NCBI GenBank assembly: GCA_012515825.1
Contig: JAAYXQ010000294.1
Location: forward strand, 1-27,435
Length of the DNA stretch: 27,435 bases
Reading direction: 5' to 3'
From: Fibrobacter sp.
GTDB taxonomy: Bacteria; Fibrobacterota; Fibrobacteria; Fibrobacterales; Fibrobacteraceae
Position numbers and translations under genes: made by a program. Below are positions 7,602 to 18,500 of this stretch, piece after piece (within the stretch, counting starts at the first letter, position 1; every line of letters starts with the position of its first letter). Below the pieces are notes generated by a model, which was not told the DNA's origin, searched no databases, and was given only the letters and a program-made list of their open reading frames with translations.

Positions 7602-8868
7602 ATTCCAAAATATATTCAATTGCTCCACCAAAAGAAAAGGGCTCATATAAACTCGGTCTAAAAAATGAGTCAAAATAAACAGAATTAATATTATTTGATT
7701 TTAATAAAGATTTTTTTTGAATCAAGTTGAAAATGCAATCATAGTTTGCGTTTTCACAAACTACGTCAGGTTCGATTCCTTGGGTGTTATAAATTGAACC
7801 ATTGGGTGTTTTAAAAATCATATTGGTGATAATAGCTAGACCATTGTCTTTTGTTTTCCATGTGTTTTGACCAACCCCTTTTCCATATGTCGTTTCTCCA
7901 ACGACTGTAAATGAACGGTTTTGAGCAAGAGCGGCAGTAAAAATTTCTGCACAAGAAGCCGTATTACGGTTCACAAAAAGCAGAAACTCCCCTTGTTCTC
8001 CTGGGTCTCCAGAGGTAGCGACTGTCGTACTATTAAATAATGATATTTTTCCGTCAGCATTGATTTGCTTATAAGAGCGAGAAGAAAGAATTCCTTCCGA
8101 AACAAAAAGATCAGCCATGCCAATACATTGATTTAAGTGACCGCCTAGATTATTCCTGAGATCAAGAACGCGTAGGGAAGCGTTTTTGGTCTTCTCTAGA
8201 ATAGAACGCATTTCGCCTAAAGAGCCATTAACTTGATCCCAAGTATAGGGCTTAAATGTTTCAATAGAAATAAAAAGAACGCCATTAAGGGTGTCTAAAA
8301 AAATAGTGGGAATGATTATGTTTTCTTTTGTTAGAGAAAAAGTATCAATTACATTGTTTTTTGAAACAGTGAGTATAATGTCTTTATGAGTGGCTAGTTC
8401 TTGTTGATACGTTGTATAGGCATTACTCCCTTTAAGTTCAATTCCATTAACTGAAATGATCGTGGAGTAGCGAGCTATGTTTGCGTTAGATGCTGGAGAA
8501 GATGGGTAGATTCTATAAATAAAAAGAGGGTATTCGCTTTGCTGATTTAAGAGGATTTCTACGCCGATATCTCCTGCAACGATACTTGTATTAATTTGTT
8601 GCTCCGCTTCATCTGAGATAGAGGGAGGGATGTATTGTGTATACGGATCAGAAAGACTATTGTAAAGTTTCGTTGTATTGCCTTCATAGAAAGAAGCTTC
8701 TTTAATTTCTTCGCTATGAAGATACCAATGAGAAACTAGCCAGTAATTATATTCAAACTCAGAAGGATCAGGTACTTCTGAAACTGGATTGTCTAGAATA
8801 CAAGAAGGAATTGTGAATGTCACAACGCATAATAAGCAAAAACGTATTAAGCGTAAAAATGTTTTCAC
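7600..8868 (-). CDS. S41-family protease, lipoprotein (first of a tandem pair)
   Basis: A CtpA-like serine protease of 422 residues starting at a GTG. The signal peptide ends TIPSC, giving a lipidated Cys at about residue 23. The order is the same as in its neighbour: a helical pre-domain (FEYNYWLVSHWYLHSEEI, then SLSDPYTQYIPP), a PDZ-like region (about 95-160, with SNANIARYSTIISVNGIEL), then the S41 core. This has VLDLRNNLGGH, the catalytic Ser in VNRNTASCAEIF and the Lys in TTYGKGVGQ. Both catalytic residues are present. Similar architecture and adjacency to the 6246-7589 gene indicate an old tandem duplication, since the two have diverged widely outside the motifs. The start is only 3 bases after the LRR gene and no strong ribosome site is seen, so its translation is probably coupled to that gene. 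Confidence 0.92.
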   Translation of the reverse strand: MKTFLRLIRFCLLCVVTFTIPSCILDNPVSEVPDPSEFEYNYWLVSHWYLHSEEIKEASFYEGNTTKLYNSLSDPYTQYIPPSISDEAEQQINTSIVAGDIGVEILLNQQSEYPLFIYRIYPSSPASNANIARYSTIISVNGIELKGSNAYTTYQQELATHKDIILTVSKNNVIDTFSLTKENIIIPTIFLDTLNGVLFISIETFKPYTWDQVNGSLGEMRSILEKTKNASLRVLDLRNNLGGHLNQCIGMADLFVSEGILSSRSYKQINADGKISLFNSTTVATSGDPGEQGEFLLFVNRNTASCAEIFTAALAQNRSFTVVGETTYGKGVGQNTWKTKDNGLAIITNMIFKTPNGSIYNTQGIEPDVVCENANYDCIFNLIQKKSLLKSNNINSVYFDSFFRPSLYEPFSFGGAIEYILE

Positions 8869-8871
8869 GGT

Positions 8872-9624
8872 TTAGCTTTCGATTCGGAGACCTGAATTAG
8901 AGACGAGAATCTTTGGAAGACTTTCTACCATAGGATTTTCAACAAGAGAAAGAAACTCTAATTTCTTACAATCAGCTAGGCTTTCAGGAACAGAATCTAA
9001 TTGATTGGCATCTAGAACGAGTTCTCGTAATTGAGATAAAAGACCTATTTCTTTTGGTAAAAATGTGAGATTATTCCCTGAAACCATTAAAATTTCAAGT
9101 TTTTTCATTCCGCCAATAGAACTTGGTAGAGCATTTAAATCATTATTATCCAGATAAAGCTTTTCAAGATTCTTCATTTTTCCAATGCTTTCTGGAATTT
9201 CTGAAAGCATGTTATCATGGAGGCTTAGCTTTTGAACTTCTGCCCATTGACCAATTTCTTTAGGCAAATCGAGTAGTTGATTTTTTGCAATATTGACTTT
9301 TTTAAGATGAGTTAGCTTTGTAATGGATTCAGGAAGTTCAGAAAGGCTGTTGTATCCTAAATAAAGATTTTCTAATTGAGATAATTCACCAATACTATCA
9401 GGTAAAACCATTAGATCATTTTCACTAACGGAAAGGCTTTTTAGATTTTTCAGTTTGCATAGGTCATCAGGGATTTCAACGAGCAAATTTTCGTCTAAAA
9501 TAAGTTCTTCTAAAAAATCCAGAGTGAATAATTCTGGGGGAAGTACACGAAGGTGTTGATTAGATAAGTCTAATTTAGTTGCTTTTTTAGCTTTAATTTC
9601 TGCAAAACAATCGAGAAGATTCAT
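8872..9624 (-). CDS. Cytoplasmic leucine-rich-repeat protein
   Basis: A 250-residue protein made almost wholly of leucine-rich repeats of 23 residues with the pattern LPxxIGxLxxLxxLxLxxNxL. About nine repeats run from residue 20 to the end (for example LPDSIGELSQLENLYLGYN and LPKEIGLLSQLRELVLDAN). This is the Ras-suppressor or plant-PIRL-like class of bacterial LRRs, usually a binding scaffold with no enzymatic role. No signal peptide or membrane segment is seen, so it is presumably cytosolic, unlike the two lipoproteases that follow it in the same transcript. The ATG follows CAGGAG at 8-base spacing. The partner is unknown. The three-gene order (LRR, S41, S41) is what can be said about context. 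Confidence 0.9.
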   Translation of the reverse strand: MNLLDCFAEIKAKKATKLDLSNQHLRVLPPELFTLDFLEELILDENLLVEIPDDLCKLKNLKSLSVSENDLMVLPDSIGELSQLENLYLGYNSLSELPESITKLTHLKKVNIAKNQLLDLPKEIGQWAEVQKLSLHDNMLSEIPESIGKMKNLEKLYLDNNDLNALPSSIGGMKKLEILMVSGNNLTFLPKEIGLLSQLRELVLDANQLDSVPESLADCKKLEFLSLVENPMVESLPKILVSNSGLRIES

Positions 9625-9855
9625 GTTATATACTCCTGCCTATTTGTTACAATCATAGCTTTTTTAAAAAAAAGAGAGGTCAAATTAGGTGAAAAAAGAT
9701 AATATACTTCGGATTGCTTTTTTGTGCAGTATCAACAATTTTAAAAAAAAGCCAGTTTAGTGTACTTGTTTTGTAAAAATTGAATATGTTTTTTAAAAGA
9801 AACATCTTTTTTATACTCAAAAAGCAGTATTAAAGATATTTTTATTATCTATGTA

Positions 9856-9877
9856 ACATATATAAGATTATATATGT
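9856..9877. promoter_or_regulatory. 22-bp perfect palindrome upstream of the AIPR gene, candidate operator
   Basis: ACATATATAA and TTATATATGT form perfect 10-bp arms around GA, ending 31 bases before the AIPR start codon. A TATTAT that could serve as a -10 box begins at its last base (9877-9882), so a protein bound to the palindrome would block polymerase. The rest of the 284-base gap (9625-9908) is AT-rich and carries the divergent LRR leader; no gene is seen in it. The palindrome is made only of A/T apart from the outer C/G and the centre, so chance in an AT-rich region cannot be excluded. Confidence 0.5.
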
Positions 9878-9908
9878 ATTATTTTTTGAACTTTGGTTAG
9901 AGGAAATA

Positions 9909-11786
9909 ATGGAATTAACAAAGTCGCAGGAACGCAGGCTCTCTTTTGTCGCTAGTTTGTTGAGTTTAAATCCTAATGACCCCACAGATCGAATTAAAGC
10001 ATTAAGGCACCTCAATTTAGATGAAGAAGGTTGTTTTCATGGTTTTCAATATTCACAAGGATTTTTAGAACTTTTCATCTTTCTTGATGAAATGACCCCC
10101 TTGGAAAAAGTGGTTTGTAATCTAAATCAAGATTTAAAACAATTACAGATTGCCGTATTTAGAACGAGTGATCCTGAAAATCCATTTTTTATGTCCCTCC
10201 GAGAAGAAGCTGATCCTTGGGCTGTTTTAGATGTGAATTCAACAGAAGATGACGATGAGGATGCTCCAGCAAGTCGTCCATATATGGAAACGCTCGAAAT
10301 CACAGTTCTTCGTACTCGATATAGTCGCGATATTACTGATTCCGAAATGGAGCGTACTCTTAAGGATTTACGTCGTAAATTAAATCTTTGGAAAATTGAT
10401 GTTCGTGCAAAAGTGGAAATTATTGCTGAACATGATGACTTAACAAGGGATTTCCGCTCTGCAGATGATAAACTTGAAATTGAAATGGACGCTGCTCCAT
10501 TACATATGACAAGTGATCGAGGCGAATTATTCCTAGGATTTTGTCCAATTCGTACTATTTTCGAATATCACTTGAATCTTGGAAAGAGATTAAAAACAAA
10601 GCACAATATGGCCATTGTATCTAGTAATATTCGTACGTATTTGGGTAATTTAACTCATACGAATGCTGCTTTGATTGACGCCTTCCAAGAAATGGAACGT
10701 TCAAATGATTCCACTGACTTTCCTTTTTTACATAACGGAATGACCTTAACTGGGGACGATTTGCGCTTAAAAGACCGTGATGGCAAAAAAGTGCTTTTGA
10801 TTGAACGTCCAAAAATTATTAACGGTGCTCAAAGTCTTTTTACATATGAACAATATGCGAAAAAGAGCAAAAAACCAGTTAATCCACAAGTTTTGGTGAA
10901 AGTCGTTGTCCCTTATGCTGGATCAGATTCGTTTTTAAGACAAGTCACAATGGCTAATAACCGTCAGAATCCAGTATTTAGTTATCATCTTAGAGCCGCT
11001 GATGACTTACAGTTTTTTATTTGGCAGCGTTATCAGGAAGAAGGCTTTACATACGTTTATAAAGACGGTGTTCGTTTAAAAGCAAGAACACGTAAGTTGG
11101 AAGTTCGTATGCGTCCTGAACTAGCTAAAACTCTTTTTATGATGGATGCAAAAATCTCAGAAAGTAAATCTTCTGATTGTATTTTTGATAAGGAAAGCTT
11201 ATACCAACGTTGTTTTGGTGCTTTTTTGCGTGTCTCTCCTCAAAAAGAAAAAGATTTTGTTCGGAAAACCATTGCTTATACAAAGGCATGGCAATTATTA
11301 ACTCGTTTGCCTATTAAAATCAGAAATGTGGTTCCTGGGCAAGGTGTTTCTATTGAAGCCAATGACGATAATCCACTTACAAAGATCACATGGAATGGTC
11401 GCTTAGAAGATAAGTTTGTCTTTAGAAGTGCTGTTCGTGATTTAGTGGTATCGATTGCTTTACGTCACTGGTTGATTTATGGTGATCCAATACAAGATTT
11501 TAACTATTTAGTGGATAATGAATTGGACTTTAATAATTCCATTTTGCGTTATGCCTCTAAAATTTATTCTGATCACTTGAAGGGTATTCTCGTTTCAGAA
11601 TTTAAGGATGATAAGAACTATTATGATACCATTACGACGATTGATAAGGATTCAGGCGAATCTGTTGAACGTCGCTTGTGGAAAGGATTCGGTAATACTC
11701 AGACTTATGATAAGGTCATGAATATGCTTGTTAAAAAGGATCCTTCTTGGGCAAAATGCCGTGGTGGTATAGAAGCTTTTATTTAA
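9909..11786 (+). CDS. AIPR-family (abortive infection phage resistance) protein
   Basis: A 625-residue cytoplasmic protein of the AIPR family (Pfam PF10592), named for abortive infection/phage resistance; the biochemical activity is not settled. The AIPR core lies at about residues 200-385 and shows the family's recurring blocks: NIRTYLGNLTHTNAALIDAF, then FPFLHNGMTLTGDDL, RPKIINGAQSLFTYEQ, VLVKVVVPYAG and VTMANNRQNPVFSYHLRAAD. The N-terminal 200 residues carry an acidic DDDEDAP patch, and no nuclease motif (PD-(D/E)xK) can be picked out. AGAGGA precedes the ATG. The gene stands alone, with its own palindrome upstream and a terminator downstream; no restriction-modification, toxin or methylase gene lies nearby. 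A defence role is inferred from the family, not shown by the neighbourhood. Confidence 0.88.
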   Translation: MELTKSQERRLSFVASLLSLNPNDPTDRIKALRHLNLDEEGCFHGFQYSQGFLELFIFLDEMTPLEKVVCNLNQDLKQLQIAVFRTSDPENPFFMSLREEADPWAVLDVNSTEDDDEDAPASRPYMETLEITVLRTRYSRDITDSEMERTLKDLRRKLNLWKIDVRAKVEIIAEHDDLTRDFRSADDKLEIEMDAAPLHMTSDRGELFLGFCPIRTIFEYHLNLGKRLKTKHNMAIVSSNIRTYLGNLTHTNAALIDAFQEMERSNDSTDFPFLHNGMTLTGDDLRLKDRDGKKVLLIERPKIINGAQSLFTYEQYAKKSKKPVNPQVLVKVVVPYAGSDSFLRQVTMANNRQNPVFSYHLRAADDLQFFIWQRYQEEGFTYVYKDGVRLKARTRKLEVRMRPELAKTLFMMDAKISESKSSDCIFDKESLYQRCFGAFLRVSPQKEKDFVRKTIAYTKAWQLLTRLPIKIRNVVPGQGVSIEANDDNPLTKITWNGRLEDKFVFRSAVRDLVVSIALRHWLIYGDPIQDFNYLVDNELDFNNSILRYASKIYSDHLKGILVSEFKDDKNYYDTITTIDKDSGESVERRLWKGFGNTQTYDKVMNMLVKKDPSWAKCRGGIEAFI

Positions 11787-11823
11787 GGCTCCTTTAATAG
11801 TTTTTTAGAACTTTGCTAAAAAG

Positions 11824-11855
11824 AAAAAACCGACTTATTAAGAGTCGGTTTTTTT
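11824..11855. terminator. Bidirectional terminator between the AIPR and TRIC genes
   Basis: ACCGACT (11829-11835) and AGTCGGT (11843-11849) form a perfect 7-bp stem with a 7-base loop. It is flanked by an A tract at 11824-11829 and a T tract at 11849-11855, so it can end transcription from both converging genes (AIPR from the left, TRIC from the right). Confidence 0.87.
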
Positions 11856-11903
11856 GTTGAGTCTTTATTTTGTTTTAATGCTTAAAAACATTTGAAAATA
11901 TTT

Positions 11904-12500
11904 TTAGCCAGTTTTAGGAAGATGAAGTTTATGCCTAATGGCTATGATCCGAATGACAAAAGTAAAGAATGTAGTGATGAGTATTTGTGTAGAAAAAGAA
12001 TAAGAGGTGTTTTCTAAGGCTAAGAAAAGGAGGCCTCCAAGTAGGGCTGCCGTAGCATAAAAATCACTTCTTAAAACTTGTGGTATCTCGCTTACAAGGA
12101 GATCTCGGATTAAGCCACCACCTGCAGCAGTAATCATTGCGAGAAGAACAATGGTGAGAGCACTAGAGTCCATTTGAGCGGCCTTACTTGCACCGACAGC
12201 GGTAAAAAAGCCTAGCCCTAAAGCATCAATAATCAAAGTTAGCTTCATAAAAAAGCGAAATCTTTTTTCTACGATGAGGGTTAGAAATGCACCTGCAATG
12301 CAAACCATAATGTAATTTGGATTTTGAAGGGCTAAAGGAGGTGTAGAACCGAGTAAAAGGTCTCGAGTAATACCTCCACCCACTCCTGTGACAATAGCCA
12401 TTACAAGCAGCCCTAGCCAGTCCAATTTATAGTAAATAGCTTTTGAAGCTCCAGAAATAGCAAAGGCAAGCGTTCCTAAAAGGTCAATGAGTACAAGCAT
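11904..12500 (-). CDS. TRIC/UPF0126-family membrane protein (YicG/YadS-like)
   Basis: A polytopic inner-membrane protein of 198 residues with about seven membrane segments. It shows the duplicated UPF0126/Gly_transporter repeat: LLGTLAFAISGASKAI then GVGGGITRDLLLGSTPP in the first half, and ALGLGFFTAVGASKAAQ then AAGGGLIRDLLVSEIPQVL in the second. The paired GGG(I/L)(T)RDLL motifs are diagnostic. The family is related to eukaryotic TRIC cation channels, and some bacterial members have been linked to glycine transport, so the substrate is left open. It is transcribed alone, between the bidirectional terminator and the divergent sprA. No strong ribosome site is visible before the ATG. Confidence 0.92.
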   Translation of the reverse strand: MLVLIDLLGTLAFAISGASKAIYYKLDWLGLLVMAIVTGVGGGITRDLLLGSTPPLALQNPNYIMVCIAGAFLTLIVEKRFRFFMKLTLIIDALGLGFFTAVGASKAAQMDSSALTIVLLAMITAAGGGLIRDLLVSEIPQVLRSDFYATAALLGGLLFLALENTSYSFSTQILITTFFTFVIRIIAIRHKLHLPKTG

Positions 12501-12574
12501 ACCACAAAATTTATTACTATTCTCTTCTTGAAGATAGTTTTTTCTTGTAAAATTCTGTATTTTGGTGCATAATT

Positions 12575-15500
12575 TTGAAATATACTCTGCTTATTACAAA
12601 AACTCGCTTTAGTTCAAGTTCATTGCTTGTCCTTTTTTTGCTGTTGTCTTTTGCTTTTTCGCATTCGGCTGACTCTACGATTGCAACGTCTGTTCAGTAT
12701 ATTCCTCTTCCTCCAAATACAACCCCCTTAAATAGTCTATTGCCAACAGGAGGGATTGGCCAGCAAAATGGCGCGTTAATGAATTATACTCGCCAAAAGA
12801 ATTATGTTCATGATATTGATATATCCACTCGAGAACTAGAGGTTAAAGAACAGTATATAAATAAGTTTAGTCGAGATACTCTCGAGTTGTGGTCTGCTCA
12901 TTATCCTGAATTAGCATTGTATGTAATGGATATGTACGATATAGGCTTAAGACGTCTTTGGTTGAATTCTTTAATAGGGAAACCTTATGACGGTTATACT
13001 CCTCCAGAAACAGGGTCAATGCTCGATATCACGATCCCTGTCAATATGCCTGCGTGGATGAAAGATTTTGGTTTTAATAAGCCTCGTTTATTTTTACAAG
13101 GCTCAATGGATATTCGTCTTTTGGGGCGTGGAGAAAAAGACAATGCTCCTGGTAGCACGGCCGATAATTTGTGGCCTTCTCCGACATTAGATTATAATCC
13201 AAGCTTTATGGTGAAGGGAAAGATAGGCCCTTATGTCACCGTTGAAATTAACAATGTGGAAAGTGGTCTTGGCGTAAAAAATCAAGTACGTGTTGTTTAT
13301 GAAGAGTCCTTTAAAAATGAGTTTGAGGACTATATATTGCAACGTATTGAGGCTGGTACTACCTCTCTAGGTTTAAGTGGAACAGAGTTAACAGGGTATT
13401 CTGAAAATCATCAAGGGCTTTTCGGTATTAAGGCGGACTGGAAATTTGGGGACTGGAAGGTAACGACTATTGCGTCTCAAGATGGTGGAAGCCAAGAGGA
13501 GTATACGATTAATGCAAGTGAAAGCACTTCGGAATTCCAAATTCTAGATAAAGGATTTATTCCTTATCGTTATTATTTCTTAAATCACGATGCGCGTAAC
13601 GCTTACATCAAATCTGCAATTGTAGGCCAAATGACTTCTTCTTACCCCGCAACCAATTTGAAACTTTACAAACGAAGTTCTCTTAATACAAGTAAAGATG
13701 TCTTAGAAAAAATCACAGTAGTTTATAAAACGCAATCTGGAGAAGTAATTGAAAAAGAAGTAGAACGTATGATTGAGATTCCTGCGAGTGATTATGTTTA
13801 TGACTCAAAAACGGGAATTCTTAAAATCAATGGTGTTTCAAAAAATACTCTAATAGCCGCGAGCTGGAGTAATGATGGAACTGAACGTAAGGGTACTACT
13901 ATTTCTAAAGGTTCAAAAGTGGTTTTAATTCAATGGGATGCAACTCTTTCTGAATTAAAAGATATAGATAAGTTAATGCTTAGAAATGTTTATTCTGTTG
14001 GAATTTCAGATGAAAGTTCCAGTAACTTTATTCTAAGACTAAAAGATAAATCAGGAAATATTGGTTCTTTTTTGAAAAGCATGGGTATTGCTGATTCTAT
14101 TACAGGGCAGATTTTAGTCAATGATAACTCCATATTTAAGAAAGATGCATCGGGATCGTATACGGGTGAAATGTGGTTGCCTTGCTTACCAAGTAAAGGA
14201 TCGATTGAAACAGCAAAACAAAACTGTTTGGAACCGCTTAGATGGATTGATTCTTCTGCAACCCTCGCTCAGATGTATACCTTACCTGTTCATAATCTAA
14301 ATCGTTACACCAGCCGTTTTTATTTTGAGTCTGTCGGAAAAAGAAGAAGCTCTACCATCAGTGTTCGGGATCCTAATTCCAGTTATTCGGTGAGTGCGGG
14401 CTCTTGTATGGATATCTCTCCAGGGACAGAAAAGTTAAAAGCTGGTTCAGAAATTTTAGTGCGCGGTACTGATTATGATGTGAATTATGAATTGGGACAA
14501 ATTGAATTATTAAGTGATCGAGCTCTCGATCCGAACAAACAAATTAAGGTTACTTTTGAATGCGAACCTCTTTTTGAAATTGATAGTAAGGTGTTGCTTG
14601 GAGCAAGAGCAGAGTTGCCTTTGAATCAATATGGCTTTTCTGAAGGTTCTATATTTGGTATTACAGCACTTTATAAGAGTCAAAATACTACAGCTACGAT
14701 TCCTACTCTTGGAAATGAACCTTATTCTAGTTTCTTATGGGGCTTTAACTTGAGATTATTGGATTCTGCCGCCTGGTTAGATTCTTTAGTTCAAAAGGTT
14801 CCTTTGTTAGACGCAAAAGCTCCTTCGAGCTGGCGGTTTGAAGCAGAATATGCAAGCAGCTACCATAATGCCAATACGAGCGATAATAATTCTGCGCTAG
14901 TGGAAGATTTTGAAAATAGCACTTCTGGTTTAATTTACCCAATGTCTCGAACACTTTGGTTCCCAGCTTCTCCTCCTGGAGGCGTAGCTGAAAATGTCAG
15001 TACTTATATTGAACATCAAGACTATAGGCATCAGGGAGAGTTTATTTGGCATTCCAATAATACAGAATTGTATAAAAATATTTATCCAAATGTTGGTAAT
15101 TCAGAAGTTGATAATCAGCATTTATCTGTCTTAAAAATGACTCTTAGGCCTAATGATAATTTAGTTGGTAAAAGTTGGGGCGGTATTATGCGTCCTAACA
15201 GTAGTTATTACGAAGACTTAAGTCAAAAAAAATATATTGAAATCGTTGCCAGAGGAAATGTGGGTTCCATTTATTTGGATCTTGGTCTGATTAGTGAAGA
15301 TATCTCTATCAATGGTGCCTCACCTAATAAGACCTACGATGGCGAAAATGATTTAGGCTTTACAACGGCTCTTCATGATAAAGGATTAGATGGCCTTTCT
15401 GGTAATGAGGAAAAACGTATTGTTTGGGATTGTCGTGTGTCTGGTTGTGAATGGAGCTATGCAAATCCAGAGCCATTTGATACTGATATAGCAAAGGATA

Positions 15501-18500
15501 ATTTTAACCCAAATTTAGATGATGACAGTGATCCTCCTGTTTCTATTAATGGAACGGAAGGAAATGCTGGAGAGCGTTCTTATGATTCAGAAGATATTAA
15601 TCGTAATGGCGCCTTAGATGTAGATATTAGTTTTGTTCGTTATCGGATTGATTTGTCAAGTAATGATTCTACTCTATTTGAAACATTGAAAAATGGATGG
15701 CGTCGTTGGAGAATTCCATTAAGTCAGTATGATACGATTGTTTCTCAAAGTGGTAACAATTATAATACGATATTATCTGAATCTCAATTTACAAGATTAT
15801 GGCTTGGTAATTTAAATCCAGGGGTTTCAGAAGCTAAAGTGCAAATTGTTCAGCTAGGAGTGATGGGAAATTATTGGGAAGAAACAGATGCTTCTGAACA
15901 TTATATGACGTCTAGTACAGAACAGTCGCAAGTGGCTGAAATAAATGGAAGTGAAACAGAAGTTTCAGCGTCTGTAAACATTAAGGATACTGCTTTTATT
16001 GATGTATCCACAATCAACAATCGTGAGAATGCTGATGTTTATTTTAAATCGCCAAATTCTGCTACAGAAAGAGATGTTAGTACGAACGCGGTATTGAAAG
16101 AAACTGCGTTAGTGCTCAAATATAAAAACCTTTCTCCTGGTCAAGAAGTGGGAGTCACTCGCGTTTTTGATAATGGAGTAAAAGATTTTACATCTTATAA
16201 ATCCATTAAAATGGAAATTCATTATGAAACGAAAGCGGCTACAGTTCCTATTCGTTTCGCTTTGCAATTTGGTGAAGGTGCTTTAGAAGGTTCGAATAAT
16301 TATTATGAATGGAGTTTTAAACCAGTTAATTACAATTGTGTTTCTGCACGAGTACAAGATTGTCATGAAGAAAACTGGCTTGACAATGCTTTTGCCATGT
16401 CTCTCTCCGCTTTTTCTGATCTTAAGAAAGGACGACGCCCACCTTATTTGGTGCCAGTTGAAAAAAATCTTGGCGGTGAAAGAGATGAAAAAATCAAACT
16501 TGTTGGTAATCCTTCGACAAGTTCTGTAGATTGGATTCGATTTGTGATTATTGCTGATGAAGGTGCTTCTACTTCTGATTTGAACGGAACATTTTGGGTG
16601 AATGATTTGAGGCTTTCTGAAATGGACGCGGATTGGGGAAATGCGATTCGTTTGTCTGGTCAAGTGAATGTCTCTGATTTTATGACCCTTTCAGGAGCTT
16701 TACGCTATCAAGATGGAGATTTTGCAACTCTTTCAACAACAGGTGGTTCTCCTAAGCCTTCGCTTTCCGTTGCGGCTTCTCAATTAGATGTTGCTGGGGA
16801 TGTAAGCTTTAATCTAAATAAGTTCTTTAATGAAGAACATGGTCTTCGAATACCGATGAGTTTTGGTTATAGTAGCACAACGACCCGTCCCTATTTAAAG
16901 CCAACAGATGATTTACAATTAAGTCGCGATAACATTGTTGATATATCTTCAGATTTCATTCAAAATAAACTGACTATGGATTATGAAGAAGAACAGGCAA
17001 AAAGAGATGCTGCCGAGGCTAAAGGGTATCAGTCTTATATTACGAATAAGAATTTCAGCTTAAGCTATAGCAAAGAATATAAACCAGATGAAGGGCGTGC
17101 TGCAGAAATTCTTTCTCAAGTATTCTTAGAACGACCAGCTTGGAGTTATTCTTATAACGAAACCGAATCAAAGACGTCAATCAATGCTGATTCTACCTAT
17201 TCATATCGTACCATGCTTGAATATAGGTTAGGTACATTTAATCGTTTTAACTATAAGCCATTTAAATCGTTGCAAAATAAGAATTGGGCGAAACCATTTG
17301 TTGACATGTCTTTTGAACCATGGCCACAGACATTTGATTTAACTCTAATTGATTTTAGTTATGTCCGCTATGTAGATCAAGATCGTCATGCTGATTATGT
17401 AGAACCTCAATCTGATAAGGTGGTAACATACACTGCTGATTTAAATCATAAGGCAAATATTCGTTGGAATATTTTACCATTCTTATCTACAAGTTATAGT
17501 GTTAATATTAAACGTGATATGTATGGCGGTGGAGATCGGGAAGATTTTACAGCTGAAAACCTATTTAGTTTTGACGAAGGCGGTTTATTTGCGATGGATC
17601 GTATTTTTGATTATGATCATAGCGATCGTCGTGTTTATGTGTCTAGAGATAGTGTGATTGCCATTCCTATTGATACAATTGCGACAGTGACTCCAACGGG
17701 AGACACAATGACCATTGATTTACAGAATCAAAGCTCTTATAAGATTTTATATGATAGCACCTATTTTTATAAGGTCGATAGTGTTGGGCAGCGTCATTAT
17801 GGTAAGGCTTATGGAATTTTAAGAAATGAACGAGCAAGAAATCAGCAGTTTAGAGTGTCTTTAACTCCTTCATTTATTTCATTTTTACCATTCTCAACGT
17901 CATTCACAAGTGATTTTAGCCAACAGAAAACAATTCCAGATCAATTTAGTCTGTTTGATGAAACGGCTTTAGAAAAGAACTTTTGGACTATTTCACAAAC
18001 AAATCGATTTGAGCTTGCTCCGACATTTAAATTGATTGAGTTTGCCAAATTATTTGGAAAAGAAAATAGTGTCGCCAAACTCCTTGAAAAATTAAAGTGG
18101 AGAGAGTTTAGAACAAACTGGACTGTAAATTTGAATACAATAGGTGAAAATTTTACACTCGCTCAATTATACGAAGATCAAGGTGTAAATGCATTTCAAT
18201 ATTATTTGTATGGATTAGGTTTGGGTAACGGCTATAAAAATAGAGGCTTATGGAACATTATTTCAGGTGATATGGCATTAGATTCTAGAGATGATTATAG
18301 AAATTTTGCACAGTATCTAAACCAGAATGTAGATACGATTGTATATCAAGGAAACTTTAAGCATGCTGTGTCTAGGGCTTTCCAGATTGCTTCAGGTTTA
18401 ACTCTCCCATTTTGGGATATCGTTTTAACGGGTGACTTGCAGTGGAAACAGGATTTTGCTCAATCTAGAGAATATCCTCTGTATATTGATAGCACTGTTA

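Noticed and set aside
16283..16663. 126-codon minus-strand frame within sprA
   Set aside because: Antisense shadow of sprA with no ribosome site and no recognisable domain.
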